Below are positions 1 through 9,440 of a stretch of DNA of 64,000 nucleotides, piece by piece. Numbering within the stretch: position 1 is the first letter of the stretch; each line of letters opens with the position of its first letter. The DNA lies in assembly GCA_024399135.1 (NCBI GenBank), contig JAKSHY010000002.1:52238-116237 (forward strand), given 5' to 3'. The translations under genes and the position numbers were made by a program. A model generated the notes under the pieces. The model saw nothing but the letters and a program-made list of their open reading frames with translations. It did not search any database and was not told the DNA's origin. This DNA is from Lachnospiraceae bacterium. GTDB lineage: Bacteria > Bacillota > Clostridia > Lachnospirales > Lachnospiraceae.

Positions 1-720
1 ATCCAACGCATCATGCATCAAAATGACGCATTCGTCATATTTATCTATTGTTCCAAGACAGTTGCTGACTATTTTTTCCTTAGATAATCCTCCACTCACA
101 GCATCATCTGCAGAAACATTCCAGTCAAAATATCTTATTCCCTGTTCATTTAGATAATCTATAAGTTCGTCCATTGGGACCTTGGAAACCTTATTAGAGC
201 TTCCTCCTGGGAATCTATATAATCTGGACCACACTCCAGTTTCCTCATAAAGATATTCCTGAAGCCTCGTCACATCATTAATGAAGCTTTCCTTGGTTGC
301 ATACACCTCACTATACTTATGAGAAAAAGAATGCATTCCAAGAGAATGTCCTTCATCCACAATCCTTTTATATGCTCTGCTTGCGAATTCTCCAGTTTTC
401 CCCAACACGAAAAATGTTGCTTTAATATTATATTTATCAAGAATATCAAGGATTTTATCTGTGTTGGCACTTGGTCCGTCATCAAATGTAAGATATATCT
501 TTTTCTTACTGTCAGTTGATGAAGTGACATTTTCATTTTTATTCGAAAAATTTCTTATTATATCTACCTTAGAAGAGGTATACACCCCTGATTCTATATC
601 ATATTCAGTTTTATCTAAATTCTCATCCAAAGAAGAATTGTCAGTACTATCTATATCCACCTGACATCCAGTAATCAAAATGCATATGCATGCCAGCAAT
701 ACACTCAAAATACGTTTCAT
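1..720 (-). CDS. Polysaccharide deacetylase lipoprotein, C-terminus off the window
   Basis: The reading frame starts with ATG at 720 and stays open to the left edge, so the C-terminus is missing. Residues 1-19 form a lipoprotein signal ending in the lipobox LITGC, with Cys19 the expected lipidated residue. A low-complexity linker follows, then a NodB-type deacetylase domain: TFDDGPS at about residues 78-84 supplies the catalytic and metal-binding Asp, and HSLGMHSFSH supplies the two His ligands. Near the edge comes LMHDAL, the usual C-terminal His motif. The family removes N- or O-acetyl groups from peptidoglycan or other polysaccharide outside the cell. The exact substrate cannot be read. 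It lies downstream of nrdD behind a hairpin and is probably transcribed separately. Confidence 0.9.
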   Translation of the reverse strand, partial: MKRILSVLLACICILITGCQVDIDSTDNSSLDENLDKTEYDIESGVYTSSKVDIIRNFSNKNENVTSSTDSKKKIYLTFDDGPSANTDKILDILDKYNIKATFFVLGKTGEFASRAYKRIVDEGHSLGMHSFSHKYSEVYATKESFINDVTRLQEYLYEETGVWSRLYRFPGGSSNKVSKVPMDELIDYLNEQGIRYFDWNVSADDAVSGGLSKEKIVSNCLGTIDKYDECVILMHDALD

Positions 721-768
721 TTTTCACCTGCTAATCCTTACCATTCTAGCACAATGGCCTAAGATATT

Positions 769-796
769 TAAAGCCCCGTCTTACGACGAGGCTTTA
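769..796 (-). terminator. Hairpin downstream of nrdD
   Basis: Inverted repeat with arms AAAGCCCCGTC and GACGAGGCTTT (one mismatch) around a TTAC loop, starting four bases beyond the nrdD stop. The base run after the hairpin is T-poor on minus, so termination may be inefficient. Confidence 0.6.
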
Positions 797-799
797 TCT

Positions 800-3211
800 T
801 TAAACTGTAGCAGTTTCTTCTTTAGTGACTTCATTTAAGCTGTCAACGAACGCCTTAATTCTTGAAGCATTTACATATTTTTTAGTCTGCTCACCCTGTA
901 CTATAACAAGTGTCGGCGCCTGCATAACTCCATACTTGGTTGCAAGCTCCATATTCTCTTCAGCATCTATCAAAATGTAATTGATGTCCTTTAAATATTC
1001 CTTCGCTAATTTACAATTAGGACATGTTTTTGTTGTAAAAAGATATATAACACTTTCAGGCTTTTCAACTGTAACAGTTGGTTCAATCTTATCAAAGTCA
1101 GAAAGAGTAACTACTGAAGTAACAGGACGCTTCAATGTTGAATTAGCAATATCATAGGTCTTTCTGTTTGAATATTCCTGAAGCTTACCATCATTCCAGT
1201 TGGCTACTGGTCTGTAATATCCTGTAATTCTACTGTAAACTTCTGTCTTCTTTCCACACTTTGGACACTCATGCACTTCCCCTGCAATATATCCATGTTC
1301 CTTACAAATTGAATATGTAGGAGACAATGTGTAGTATGGAAGCTTATAGTTCCAAGCTATAGTTTTGATAAGATTAGCTGCAGCCTTCCAGTCTGGAAGC
1401 TTCTCTCCAAGGAATGCATGGAAAACAGTTCCTGAAGTATACAGTGTCTGAAGATCATCCTGAATATCCAGAGCGTCAAAGATATCAGCTGTGTAATCAA
1501 CAGGAAGATGTGATGAATTAGTATAGTATGGAGTATCTCCAAGTTTTCCAGCAGTCTTAATTGCTGGCCATCTTTTCTTATCATGCTTGGCAAGTCTATA
1601 GGTAGTTGACTCAGCAGGTGTAGCTTCGAGATTATATAAATCACCGTACTGCTCCTGATAATCTGAAAGTCTCTCTCTCATATGATTAAGAACCTTCTTT
1701 GCGAATTCCTGAGTCTTCTTATGTGTAAGGTCTTCACGAAGCCAGTTAGCATTTAAACCAACCTCATTCATACCAATAAGACCAATAGTACTAAAGTGAG
1801 AATCAAATGAACCTAAATATCTCTTAGTATATGGATATAAGCCCTCATCTAAAAGCTTGGAAATAACCTGACGCTTCATCTTCAGTGATCTTGCAGCTAT
1901 ATCCATCATATGATTAAGTCTCTTAAAGAAATCATCTTCATTAGCAGCTATATATGCAATTCTAGGAAGATTAATTGTAACAACACCTACCGAACCTGTG
2001 CTCTCACCTGATCCAAAATAACCACCAGATTTCTTGCGAAGCTCTCTTAGATCAAGACGGAGTCTGCAACACATAGATCTTACATCTGAAGGCTCCATAT
2101 CAGAATTAACATAGTTGCTAAAATATGGTGTTCCATATTTTGCTGTCATTTCAAATAATAGCTTATTATTCTCTGTTTCAGACCAGTCAAAATCTCTGGT
2201 AATTGAGTATGTTGGAATAGGATACTGGAAGCCTCGTCCATTAGCATCACCTTCAATCATAGTCTCGATGAATGCTTTGTTAATCATATCCATCTCTGCC
2301 TTACAGTCTTTATACTTAAAATCCTGTTCAACTCCACCAACAATCGCAGGCAATTCTGCCAAATCGTTAGGTACAGTCCAGTCAAGTGTAATATTACTGA
2401 ATGGAGCCTGTGTTCCCCATCTTGAAGGTGTATTAACACCATAAATAAATGCTTCAATACACTTCTTAACTTCTGAATAAGACAAATTGTCTGCCTTAAC
2501 GAATGGTGCAAGATATGTATCAAATGAACTGAAGGCCTGAGCTCCTGCCCACTCATTCTGCATAATACCAAGGAAGTTAACCATCTGATTACAAAGTACT
2601 GAAAGATGAGCTGCAGGTGCAGAAGTAATCTTTCCTGTAATTCCACCAAGGCCTTCCTGAATGAGCTGCTTAAGCGACCAGCCTGCACAATAACCTGTCA
2701 GCATTGAAAGATCATGTATATGAATATCAGCATTACGGTGAGCTTCAGCTATCTCTTCGTCATATATTTCTGACAACCAGTAATTAGCTGTAACAGCACC
2801 AGAATTAGAAAGAATCAGACCACCAACAGAATAAGTAACTGTGGAGTTTTCCTTAACACGCCAGTCTTCAACCTTAACATAGCTGTTAACTACATCCTTA
2901 TAATCAAGGATGGTTGACTTCATCGTACGCATCTTTTCTCTTTGCTTACGATAGAGGATGAACGCTTTAGCTGCCTCTGTATATCCGGCCTGTTCTAAAA
3001 CCTTCTCTACGCTGTCCTGAATATCTTCTACGTGAACACCGTTATCCTTAACCTTTCCCTGAAAATCTGCTGTTACTCGAAGAGCTAACAAATCAACTAC
3101 GTCATTGTTATACTGTACATCTGTTGCATTGAATGCTTTCATGATAGCATCAGATATCTTAGTTAACGTAAAATCTGTTACTTCTCCTCCTCTTTTAATG
3201 ACCTGAAACAC
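800..3211 (-). CDS. nrdD: Anaerobic (class III) ribonucleoside-triphosphate reductase with fused redoxin domain
   Basis: 803 residues, starting at GTG with AGGAGG six bases upstream. An N-terminal ATP-cone (about 1-95) is followed by the glycyl-radical reductase barrel. The C-terminal part has a Cys-rich zinc site (CKEHG, then CPKCGKK) and the glycyl-radical loop around RITGYY. It makes dNTPs from NTPs without oxygen and needs the NrdG activase, which is not in this window. Residues from about 715 to the end are unusual: they form a thioredoxin/glutaredoxin-like domain with the CxxC motif TCPNC and a later APTLVI segment holding the cis-Pro typical of redoxins. Redoxin-dependent NrdD subtypes are known, so I infer a built-in electron donor in place of formate. 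Two NrdR boxes lie upstream. Confidence 0.95.
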   Translation of the reverse strand: MFQVIKRGGEVTDFTLTKISDAIMKAFNATDVQYNNDVVDLLALRVTADFQGKVKDNGVHVEDIQDSVEKVLEQAGYTEAAKAFILYRKQREKMRTMKSTILDYKDVVNSYVKVEDWRVKENSTVTYSVGGLILSNSGAVTANYWLSEIYDEEIAEAHRNADIHIHDLSMLTGYCAGWSLKQLIQEGLGGITGKITSAPAAHLSVLCNQMVNFLGIMQNEWAGAQAFSSFDTYLAPFVKADNLSYSEVKKCIEAFIYGVNTPSRWGTQAPFSNITLDWTVPNDLAELPAIVGGVEQDFKYKDCKAEMDMINKAFIETMIEGDANGRGFQYPIPTYSITRDFDWSETENNKLLFEMTAKYGTPYFSNYVNSDMEPSDVRSMCCRLRLDLRELRKKSGGYFGSGESTGSVGVVTINLPRIAYIAANEDDFFKRLNHMMDIAARSLKMKRQVISKLLDEGLYPYTKRYLGSFDSHFSTIGLIGMNEVGLNANWLREDLTHKKTQEFAKKVLNHMRERLSDYQEQYGDLYNLEATPAESTTYRLAKHDKKRWPAIKTAGKLGDTPYYTNSSHLPVDYTADIFDALDIQDDLQTLYTSGTVFHAFLGEKLPDWKAAANLIKTIAWNYKLPYYTLSPTYSICKEHGYIAGEVHECPKCGKKTEVYSRITGYYRPVANWNDGKLQEYSNRKTYDIANSTLKRPVTSVVTLSDFDKIEPTVTVEKPESVIYLFTTKTCPNCKLAKEYLKDINYILIDAEENMELATKYGVMQAPTLVIVQGEQTKKYVNASRIKAFVDSLNEVTKEETATV

Positions 3212-3327
3212 GTCTGACCTCCTGAAACTGATTGAAAATCAAAAATTTTGATGAATTCGTGGTTGTTTTTGATAAAACACCACATGTAAAAAGAATATCA
3301 TTTCGTCATCGACGTGTCAATGTAAAA

Positions 3328-3375
3328 ACACAACATATTGTGTTTACATAATTAGTTTCACATAATATATTGTGG
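3328..3375 (-). promoter_or_regulatory. Tandem NrdR boxes upstream of nrdD
   Basis: Two near-palindromes, ACACAACATATTGTGT (3328-3343) and ACATAATATATTGTGG (3360-3375), match the NrdR consensus acaCwAtATaTwGtgt at 15 and 14 positions. They are separated by 16 bp, so their centres are 32 bp apart (three helical turns), the usual arrangement for the dATP/ATP-sensing repressor NrdR. They lie 117-164 bases before the GTG start. A hairpin with arms GTGG..TTTT and AAAACACCAC (3260-3284) sits in the leader. Confidence 0.85.
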
Positions 3376-3412
3376 TTTGTTATGTAAATCAAATTTTGCA
3401 AAAAAGCCCATT

Positions 3413-3446
3413 TTAAAGCAAAAATGAGCACTCAAAATGAGTGCTC
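3413..3446 (-). terminator. Terminator after the TPR lipoprotein gene
   Basis: Perfect 8-bp stem GAGCACTC/GAGTGCTC with a 5-base loop (3426-3446), followed on minus by ATTTTTGCTTT. It closes the rsmF-lipoprotein pair and separates it from the nrdD promoter. Confidence 0.85.
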
Positions 3447-3498
3447 GTAAAAATAAACAAAATTGTTTAGATATTTTTGGTGATTTTGACATCAGATA

Positions 3499-4542
3499 CT
3501 ATCGTGTCTTCAAAAAAGCATATTCGCGCTTCGCATTTTCATCATCCGGATAAATTTTCAAATAACCTTCTATCAATACGCAAGCCTTCTTGAAATCTCC
3601 CATATACTCGTATGCTACGATTTCATTAAATTTAAGCGTCTGAGTAATTGTATTTCCCTCTACGTTCATAGCCTGCTGAAAAGCACTTAATGCACCTTCA
3701 TAATCTTCCATCTTCATCTTACATAGACCTAGCTGATTTAATACTTCTGCAGAATTTCCACCAGCATTAACGAACGAGCTGTATACTGAAATTGCATAAT
3801 TAATATCACCTAAAGTTTCATAGGTCTTTCCCAGGAATAGAACCGCCTCATATCCTTTTTCATCCTTAGCCTTCTCAAGATATGTTCTGGCAGACTCATA
3901 ATCCTCCAGATAGAAGCTTATCTGTCCCTTTTCATAGCTTGACATCTTCTTGGTTCCAGATTCCATTGCCTTCGTAAGATAATTTACCCCAACATCCTTA
4001 TAACCATTTTGTGAAAGAATTGAGTAAATCTGAATAAGCATGTCATAATTGTCAGGAGCAAGACCAATAGCCTTATCAAAATTCGACATGGCAAGATCAA
4101 TCTCACCACGTTCAGCATGAAGAACGCCGCTTAAAAACAGAGCATCAACCGCATCCTCATCCATCGCAAGAATCGAATTATACACATCAAGAGCTTCTGA
4201 TACCATTCCCTTTTTATAATATGCTGTAGCAAGATAATAATTAATATCGTAATCCATCTTATTAACTACACCATTAGACAACGATAATGATTTAATGAAT
4301 GCTGAAATAGAATCGTCATATCTTCCCATTCCAAGCAAAGCTATTCCTTCTGCTCTTGAAAGTATACGTTCATCATCTCCATCTTCTCTTGCGTATGAAA
4401 TAGTCTCTAAAGCTCCCTGATAATCAAATGACTCAATCTGCTCGAAAGCTTTGGCAATATTTTCAGTTGAAGAAGAACCGCATCCGGTAGTTGACATAAT
4501 TAATATTATGGTAACTACTACCATGGTCATAATTCTTTTCAT
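3499..4542 (-). CDS. TPR-repeat lipoprotein
   Basis: 347 residues. A lipoprotein signal ends in STTGC (Cys21). The rest is a series of tetratricopeptide repeats of about 34 residues with recurring A-L, G-Y and A-P/D positions, for example the repeat units near residues 95-130, 130-165 and 255-290. Such proteins are surface-anchored scaffolds for protein-protein contact; no catalytic motif is visible. The ATG directly abuts the rsmF stop codon, so the two are translationally coupled. A terminator follows. The binding partner is unknown. Confidence 0.85.
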   Translation of the reverse strand: MKRIMTMVVVTIILIMSTTGCGSSSTENIAKAFEQIESFDYQGALETISYAREDGDDERILSRAEGIALLGMGRYDDSISAFIKSLSLSNGVVNKMDYDINYYLATAYYKKGMVSEALDVYNSILAMDEDAVDALFLSGVLHAERGEIDLAMSNFDKAIGLAPDNYDMLIQIYSILSQNGYKDVGVNYLTKAMESGTKKMSSYEKGQISFYLEDYESARTYLEKAKDEKGYEAVLFLGKTYETLGDINYAISVYSSFVNAGGNSAEVLNQLGLCKMKMEDYEGALSAFQQAMNVEGNTITQTLKFNEIVAYEYMGDFKKACVLIEGYLKIYPDDENAKREYAFLKTR

Positions 4543-5916
4543 TTAATAATTCCTTAATCCTTTAGGATAATGATTTTTAATTACATTAGATGATGACTTC
4601 CCGAATCCAACCGAGTAGCCACCATAATTTAATAAACACCATCCTTTTTTAGATTCCCTGTTAATAGTCTCTCCCCTTAAATACATTAGAGTTTCATCAT
4701 ACGAAAGAGACACACTGTTATTAACATCACTCTCATCAAGTGCAAGTGCAAGAGAAAGTGATGGTTCAAATCTATTCTTTTTTAGTGTACCTAAATGAAG
4801 TCCCAAGCGCAAGACTTTAAGTTTATCTAACGACGGCAGTTCTTTAGGAGCTGCATATAACTCATCTCCGAATTTAATGAATTTGTATTCATGTACTAAT
4901 ATATTCTCTAATGGTTTATTGAAAAATTCTTTTGAAAAATCCATGAATTCAACCAGATTCTTAGGATTTTCTGCGTCCTTTTCTTTATCCTTCCTGCCCT
5001 TTTTGGTATCCTGCCTGTTCTTTTCTTTCGCAACATTTTCTCCGTCGCCTATTTTTTCAAAAACCGCAAGGAAATGTCCTTCTCCTTTTATTTTATGAGG
5101 CCATAGCTTGTCCATTTTAACAAGCTTCATATCTTTATATTCATCCAAAAACCAATTAACGTTATTTTCATCCTCATCCTTAGAAAATGTACAGGTCGAA
5201 TATACCATTCTCCCGCCACAGGAAAGCATCTTATAGGCACTATTTAATATCTCCTTCTGCCTCTTAGCGCACATGATTACATTATCTAAAGACCATTCAT
5301 TAATAGCTTCTTCATTTTTTCTGAACATTCCTTCTCCAGAGCATGGTGCATCAACCAGTATTCTGTCGAAGTATTCATTAAATTTTTCCTCTATCTGCCA
5401 TGGTTCATGCGAAATAACTACGCAATTAGTTATTCCCATTCTTTCAACATTTTCAGAAAGATTCTTAGCCCTTAAAGGATAAGGTTCATTAGCAAATAAA
5501 ATCCCCTGCCCTTTCATTTTGGCTGCGATCTGAGTAGTCTTACCTCCAGGAGATGCACACAAATCCAGAATTTTCAAGCCTTCTTGGACATCAAGCTCCT
5601 CAACCGGTGCCATAGCAGAAGGCTCCTGAATATAATACACTCCCGCTGAATGATATGGATGTTTTCCTGGTGGAAGTAATTTGTCAGAATCATTTATTTC
5701 TAATCCTTCTATATAGAATCCTTCTGAACACCAGGGAACTTTGTCCTCATTTTTTATATTCCACTCATTATTATTTATGAACTTATCAACCCGGCCTTTG
5801 AGGGTATTGACTCTAAGTGCCTTGATACTGTCTTCTTCAAGAGTCTTTTCATATGAAGAAAACTCGTCCGCAAGCTCATCTTTTATTCTGTTAATATATT
5901 CATTCTTTAATTTCAT
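4543..5916 (-). CDS. rsmF: RsmF-like 16S rRNA (cytosine-C5) methyltransferase
   Basis: 457 residues of the NOL1/NOP2/Sun family. The SAM site is LDLCASPGGKTTQ (about 117-129). Motif IV, DAPCSGEGMFRK, carries the Cys that releases product, and motif VI, YSTCTF, carries the catalytic Cys. The C-terminal third (about 320-457) matches the RsmF-type RNA-binding extension and ends in a PUA-like segment. It methylates C5 of a cytosine in small-subunit rRNA; the exact base is inferred from family only. A -10-like TATACT lies only six bases before the ATG and no Shine-Dalgarno is visible, so the mRNA may be leaderless. It is divergent from the AraC gene. Confidence 0.88.
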   Translation of the reverse strand: MKLKNEYINRIKDELADEFSSYEKTLEEDSIKALRVNTLKGRVDKFINNNEWNIKNEDKVPWCSEGFYIEGLEINDSDKLLPPGKHPYHSAGVYYIQEPSAMAPVEELDVQEGLKILDLCASPGGKTTQIAAKMKGQGILFANEPYPLRAKNLSENVERMGITNCVVISHEPWQIEEKFNEYFDRILVDAPCSGEGMFRKNEEAINEWSLDNVIMCAKRQKEILNSAYKMLSCGGRMVYSTCTFSKDEDENNVNWFLDEYKDMKLVKMDKLWPHKIKGEGHFLAVFEKIGDGENVAKEKNRQDTKKGRKDKEKDAENPKNLVEFMDFSKEFFNKPLENILVHEYKFIKFGDELYAAPKELPSLDKLKVLRLGLHLGTLKKNRFEPSLSLALALDESDVNNSVSLSYDETLMYLRGETINRESKKGWCLLNYGGYSVGFGKSSSNVIKNHYPKGLRNY

Positions 5917-6007
5917 GATGTCAGTATATCATATTTTTTGAATTTGCATTCTGGCATCTGTTAGCTTAATATAAAAATATATTAGCGAAAACCAAAGGAA
6001 AGCTGCC

Positions 6008-7066
6008 ATGGATTATAAAAATATTGATTTTTTAAATTCACACAATAGCATAGATAATCTTGACATTGATAGTCTGATAAATGATTTAGCCTTTGATACC
6101 GAATCTGACTATCCTGAATCATATGAAAATGAAAAATCCGATGACAAGCAGAATAATGTTATAGAAGAAGAATCCGATTATCCCGTAAGTGTATTCTTCA
6201 TAGATTTGTCCAAGACATATATGAACCGAATATCCTGGCAGTGGCATCCTAAAATGGAAATTATCATCGTCAATCATGGAAAACTTAAATTAAGCACACA
6301 TAAATCGCATGTCATACTGGGAGCAGGTCAAGGTGCAGTGATTAATTCCAACATTATTCACAGCATTGATCCCGTTGACAATGATACTAACGTGAGTTTC
6401 TATTCAACAATGTTTTCTCCAGCCTTCCTGTTCGGGAAAAAAGAGTCATCATTAAGCGAAAAATATCAGTTGCCTGTAACAACTAACAAGCATTTTCAAT
6501 ATCTTTCAATAGATGAGAATGACCCAAACGAATCCGAGCTATTGGATTTAGTTAACGGTGTTATAGCCGATAATATAATCAAGCATTTTGGATATGAGCT
6601 TTCAACCAAATCCAAGCTATGCAGCTTTTGGATAAAGTTATCTTCTATGATAACACCGGCTACTACTACTAAAAAAACTTCAAAAGCAGCTACATTAGAC
6701 GAAGCAAGAGCAAAAGAAATAATAACCTATATTGAAAGCAATTATTCAAAAAAAGTTACATTAGATGAGATTGCTGAATATGTTCATCTGTCCAAAAGTG
6801 AATGCTGCAGATGCTTTAAGCGTGCACTTAACTTAACACCAGTTGAATATCTGATGAAATATAGAATATATCAGTCCGCATTAATACTGCAAAATGATGA
6901 AAAAATGCCAGCTTCGTACCTGGAGCTTTCGAACATGGTTGGCTTTAATAATGCAAGCTATTTCAACAAAGTTTTCCGTGAATATATGGGATGTACGCCT
7001 TCTGTATATAGAAAAAAGGTCAAATCAGATCCTGGATATGATCCTTTTAACAGCACGGCTCTTTAA
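6008..7066 (+). CDS. AraC-family transcriptional regulator
   Basis: 352 residues, ATG preceded by AAAGGA at a good distance. Residues 1-60 are an acidic, low-complexity extension. Residues 60-190 resemble the AraC cupin ligand-binding domain (SWQWHPKMEII, then GQGAVINSNIIHSI). Residues 235-340 hold the paired helix-turn-helix: VTLDEIAEYVHLSKSECCRCFKR and the signature ending in GFNNASYFNKVFREYMGCTPSVYRK. It should bind DNA in response to a small molecule, probably a sugar. Its end overlaps the convergent lipase gene by four bases. No target can be assigned from position. Confidence 0.9.
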   Translation: MDYKNIDFLNSHNSIDNLDIDSLINDLAFDTESDYPESYENEKSDDKQNNVIEEESDYPVSVFFIDLSKTYMNRISWQWHPKMEIIIVNHGKLKLSTHKSHVILGAGQGAVINSNIIHSIDPVDNDTNVSFYSTMFSPAFLFGKKESSLSEKYQLPVTTNKHFQYLSIDENDPNESELLDLVNGVIADNIIKHFGYELSTKSKLCSFWIKLSSMITPATTTKKTSKAATLDEARAKEIITYIESNYSKKVTLDEIAEYVHLSKSECCRCFKRALNLTPVEYLMKYRIYQSALILQNDEKMPASYLELSNMVGFNNASYFNKVFREYMGCTPSVYRKKVKSDPGYDPFNSTAL

Positions 7067-8445
7067 CTAATTATTCCAGTATCAATATTTTTAAAACGTA
7101 TTGCTATACCAGACTGTAACGAGGATATCCCTTCAAGCTTTTTCCCAATATCAAAGAGCTTAAAGGATGCATTTGTTAAGTCCTGTTTCTTATATTCTGA
7201 TCCTTTAATACTAATATGCATTCTACTAGATGCATCTGAAAATTCCTGAACCTGATTTATCAGCTTTTTAGATGTATCCAGCATTAATGAAGACATGTTC
7301 TCAAGTGCCACATAATTAATATCAAGAATTGCATCCTTTGATATTGTTGGAACGAATCCTTCTTTTGTTCTAATACTGTTAATAAGCTTAGTTCCCTTTG
7401 GCCCCATTACCAGAGATTTAAAAATCGCTGGTGTTCCAAATGCGAAGAATTCCAAAAGATCATCTTTTGTCACATGCTCGTGTCCAAGGCCACTCCACCT
7501 TCCTTTGTTCAAAATCTCGATAGTTTGCATCAGTGTGGCGGCGCATCCATCCCTTATATTAGGATCAAGTTTCATTATGTCATCAGACAGGGATGATACA
7601 TATTCTCCCAGTATTCCTCTTCTAAGTACATATTTATTCTTATGTGGTGAATAAGAGATACATGCGTTTTCGTTCTCATCATAGCTCAAGGTTCCGAACA
7701 TTCTAGTTATATCGTGATACGCAGCATAATCATTCGTTTCGGATGGCGTTTCAACTAAAAAAATGTGGCTAGATAATATGACTGAATTACCTAAAACACT
7801 TACGAAATCATTCTGTCCATTTATTCCATATATTTTGGAAACTCTCTCATCATATTCTTCTTTGGTATATTTTTCCTTCCATTTATTTATAGCCCTTTCA
7901 GAATGTCCCTGACCATCAATGGAATAGCATTTATCTATTAATTTTGAATTCTTCGAATCCATGGTAATATACTGAACCTTATTGCCGCCCTTGGAATGTC
8001 CTGTAGTAATAAGCCTTTGGTTTGATGTAATATTATGCTTTAATACAACTTCGTCAAAGTATTTAACTGCCTCCTCCTGCTGAGTTGTCACCTCCTCAGT
8101 CATCCCATAACCATTATCAAGCCACTCTCCATCCGCTGTTCCTCTTAATGCCACATATATAGTATTATTGTCTTCGCTCTCAAAGCATGCCCCCCTGGTC
8201 CCATCGTTATATCCCATTTTTATAGACTGGCATGATATTTTAAGTTTTCCTACCTCATCATAAGAAACAGCCTGACTTAAGATGGCATATTCATTAGGAT
8301 GAGAATCAATCACCTCCTGATGATTAATTCTCATACCTTCCATTATTTCGCTAAGACTTTCTCCATCATTGGCATTCTGATAATCAAAATACATATATGT
8401 ATCAAGAATCATACTGATTTCTGTTTCTGTTAACCTGTCCTTCAT
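7063..8445 (-). CDS. Lipase-like (DUF2974/Mbeg1-type) probable T7SS effector
   Basis: About 460 residues. The alpha/beta-hydrolase part (about 20-260) has the nucleophile elbow TTGHSKGGNK near residue 157, a likely acid in IYGINGQNDFVS and a His further on. The last 130 residues are helical with no hydrolase motif. The ATG at 8445 is chosen; a TTG at 8451 would overlap the upstream gene. It is the last gene of a T7SS operon, directly behind WXG proteins. Known T7SS lipase effectors such as staphylococcal TslA have this reverse order, enzyme first and export domain last, with small helper proteins alongside. I infer a secreted phospholipase or lipase toxin. No immunity gene is recognised beside it. 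Confidence 0.75.
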   Translation of the reverse strand: MKDRLTETEISMILDTYMYFDYQNANDGESLSEIMEGMRINHQEVIDSHPNEYAILSQAVSYDEVGKLKISCQSIKMGYNDGTRGACFESEDNNTIYVALRGTADGEWLDNGYGMTEEVTTQQEEAVKYFDEVVLKHNITSNQRLITTGHSKGGNKVQYITMDSKNSKLIDKCYSIDGQGHSERAINKWKEKYTKEEYDERVSKIYGINGQNDFVSVLGNSVILSSHIFLVETPSETNDYAAYHDITRMFGTLSYDENENACISYSPHKNKYVLRRGILGEYVSSLSDDIMKLDPNIRDGCAATLMQTIEILNKGRWSGLGHEHVTKDDLLEFFAFGTPAIFKSLVMGPKGTKLINSIRTKEGFVPTISKDAILDINYVALENMSSLMLDTSKKLINQVQEFSDASSRMHISIKGSEYKKQDLTNASFKLFDIGKKLEGISSLQSGIAIRFKNIDTGIIS

Positions 8446-8447
8446 AC

Positions 8448-8762
8448 TCAAGAAACTATATTAGCATTCATTGATGCACCCAATTCGTTATTCATATTCT
8501 CTGCCTCCTGATATGATCTGGCCATTTCCGAAAGATCCTTTGAATGCTCACAAACCATTCTGTATAGTTTATCCATATCTCCTTGAAGCGACTGAAATTT
8601 GCCCCCATATGTCATAGCTGCTTCTCCTGACCATACTCCCTTTAGTGATGACACTAAAGAAAGCATCTCATCTGTAAGACTGCTCATCTGACTTCCCAGC
8701 ATTCCGAACTCTTCAGATGTTGATAATAATTTTTCTGGTGTAACCCTTAATAATCCATCCAT
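8448..8762 (-). CDS. WXG100-family protein (WSG)
   Basis: 104 residues, two long helices joined by a turn containing WSGEAA at about residues 44-49, the WXG100 signature. A YxxxE-type motif (YQEAE) lies near the C-terminus, as in T7SS substrates. Start supported by GGGAG before the ATG. It abuts the lipase gene and is probably its secretion partner or a co-secreted substrate. Confidence 0.85.
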   Translation of the reverse strand: MDGLLRVTPEKLLSTSEEFGMLGSQMSSLTDEMLSLVSSLKGVWSGEAAMTYGGKFQSLQGDMDKLYRMVCEHSKDLSEMARSYQEAENMNNELGASMNANIVS

Positions 8763-8786
8763 ATACTGTCTCCCTTCTATTCTTAA

Positions 8787-9086
8787 TTAGTAGCTTCTTG
8801 AAGCTGCAAGCTCCGCCGCACGTCTTTCAGCCTCTTCATATCTTTGGGCAATCTCCAACAGAGCACTCACATACTGTTCAATTAGAGAAGAAAACGCATC
8901 CATCTGTGATTTATCTCTTGAAAAAGCCATATGGAACGCCGATTTCGCTTCGCCCTCCCACATTGAAGTTAACTCTACTTCCTTATTTTCAAGTTCATTT
9001 TCCTTTCCTTTAAACTGTCCGTTAAGCTCGCCAAGTGCTGCTGCCTTACTTCTTATTTCTCTTGATGTCACTTCGAAAAATCCCAT
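8787..9086 (-). CDS. WXG100-family protein (WEG)
   Basis: 99 residues with the central turn MWEGEAKSAF and a helical hairpin. YEEAERRAAELAA near the end contains the YxxxD/E export signal. GGGAGG precedes the ATG at normal distance. ESAT-6/EsxA-like proteins of this kind form four-helix bundles and are secreted by EssC-driven T7SS. Which partner it pairs with is not visible. Confidence 0.87.
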   Translation of the reverse strand: MGFFEVTSREIRSKAAALGELNGQFKGKENELENKEVELTSMWEGEAKSAFHMAFSRDKSQMDAFSSLIEQYVSALLEIAQRYEEAERRAAELAASRSY

Positions 9087-9101
9087 ATTTATCCTCCCAT
9101 T

Positions 9102-9440
9102 CTAATAATTTCTAGCTGAAGCCATTTGCTGATTATTAGCCTCAGCAGCTTTTAATATACTTATCTTCGAACTAATCTCACTTATTACTTTGTCTATAAT
9201 GTTAAGCTCACTTATAAGGTTTTCATTGATACCCTGTTCATACCTTAAGGCCCTGTCTGACGATTCACTTCTAAAGGCATGCATGGTTCCTTCTATGTGT
9301 TCTACCAAAGACTCGTCAGTAACCTTTCTCATTAGTGATGCTATCGATTGTAATTCTTCAACTGCTTTAATTGAGTTTTCAAACTGCACTTCTAATGGAT
9401 TCGTTAATACCATCTTTATTCTTTCTCTCTGTCCTTTCAT
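9102..9440 (-). CDS. Small helical T7SS-locus protein, no WXG
   Basis: Up to 112 residues, almost entirely predicted helix, rich in E, S, I and L, without WXG or a known motif. The ATG at 9440 overlaps the upstream gene by 62 bases and has no clear Shine-Dalgarno. An internal ATG at 9413 (MVLTNP) is about as good and shortens the overlap. Position suggests a chaperone or partner for the lipase-like effector. No family recognised. Confidence 0.65.
   Translation of the reverse strand: MKGQRERIKMVLTNPLEVQFENSIKAVEELQSIASLMRKVTDESLVEHIEGTMHAFRSESSDRALRYEQGINENLISELNIIDKVISEISSKISILKAAEANNQQMASARNY

Noticed and set aside
2115..2688. Frames inside nrdD on both strands
   Set aside because: Shadows of the nrdD codons; nrdD is complete over this span.
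3255..3290. nrdD leader hairpin as a terminator or riboswitch
   Set aside because: No T run follows and no known riboswitch core is present; NrdR boxes explain the control.
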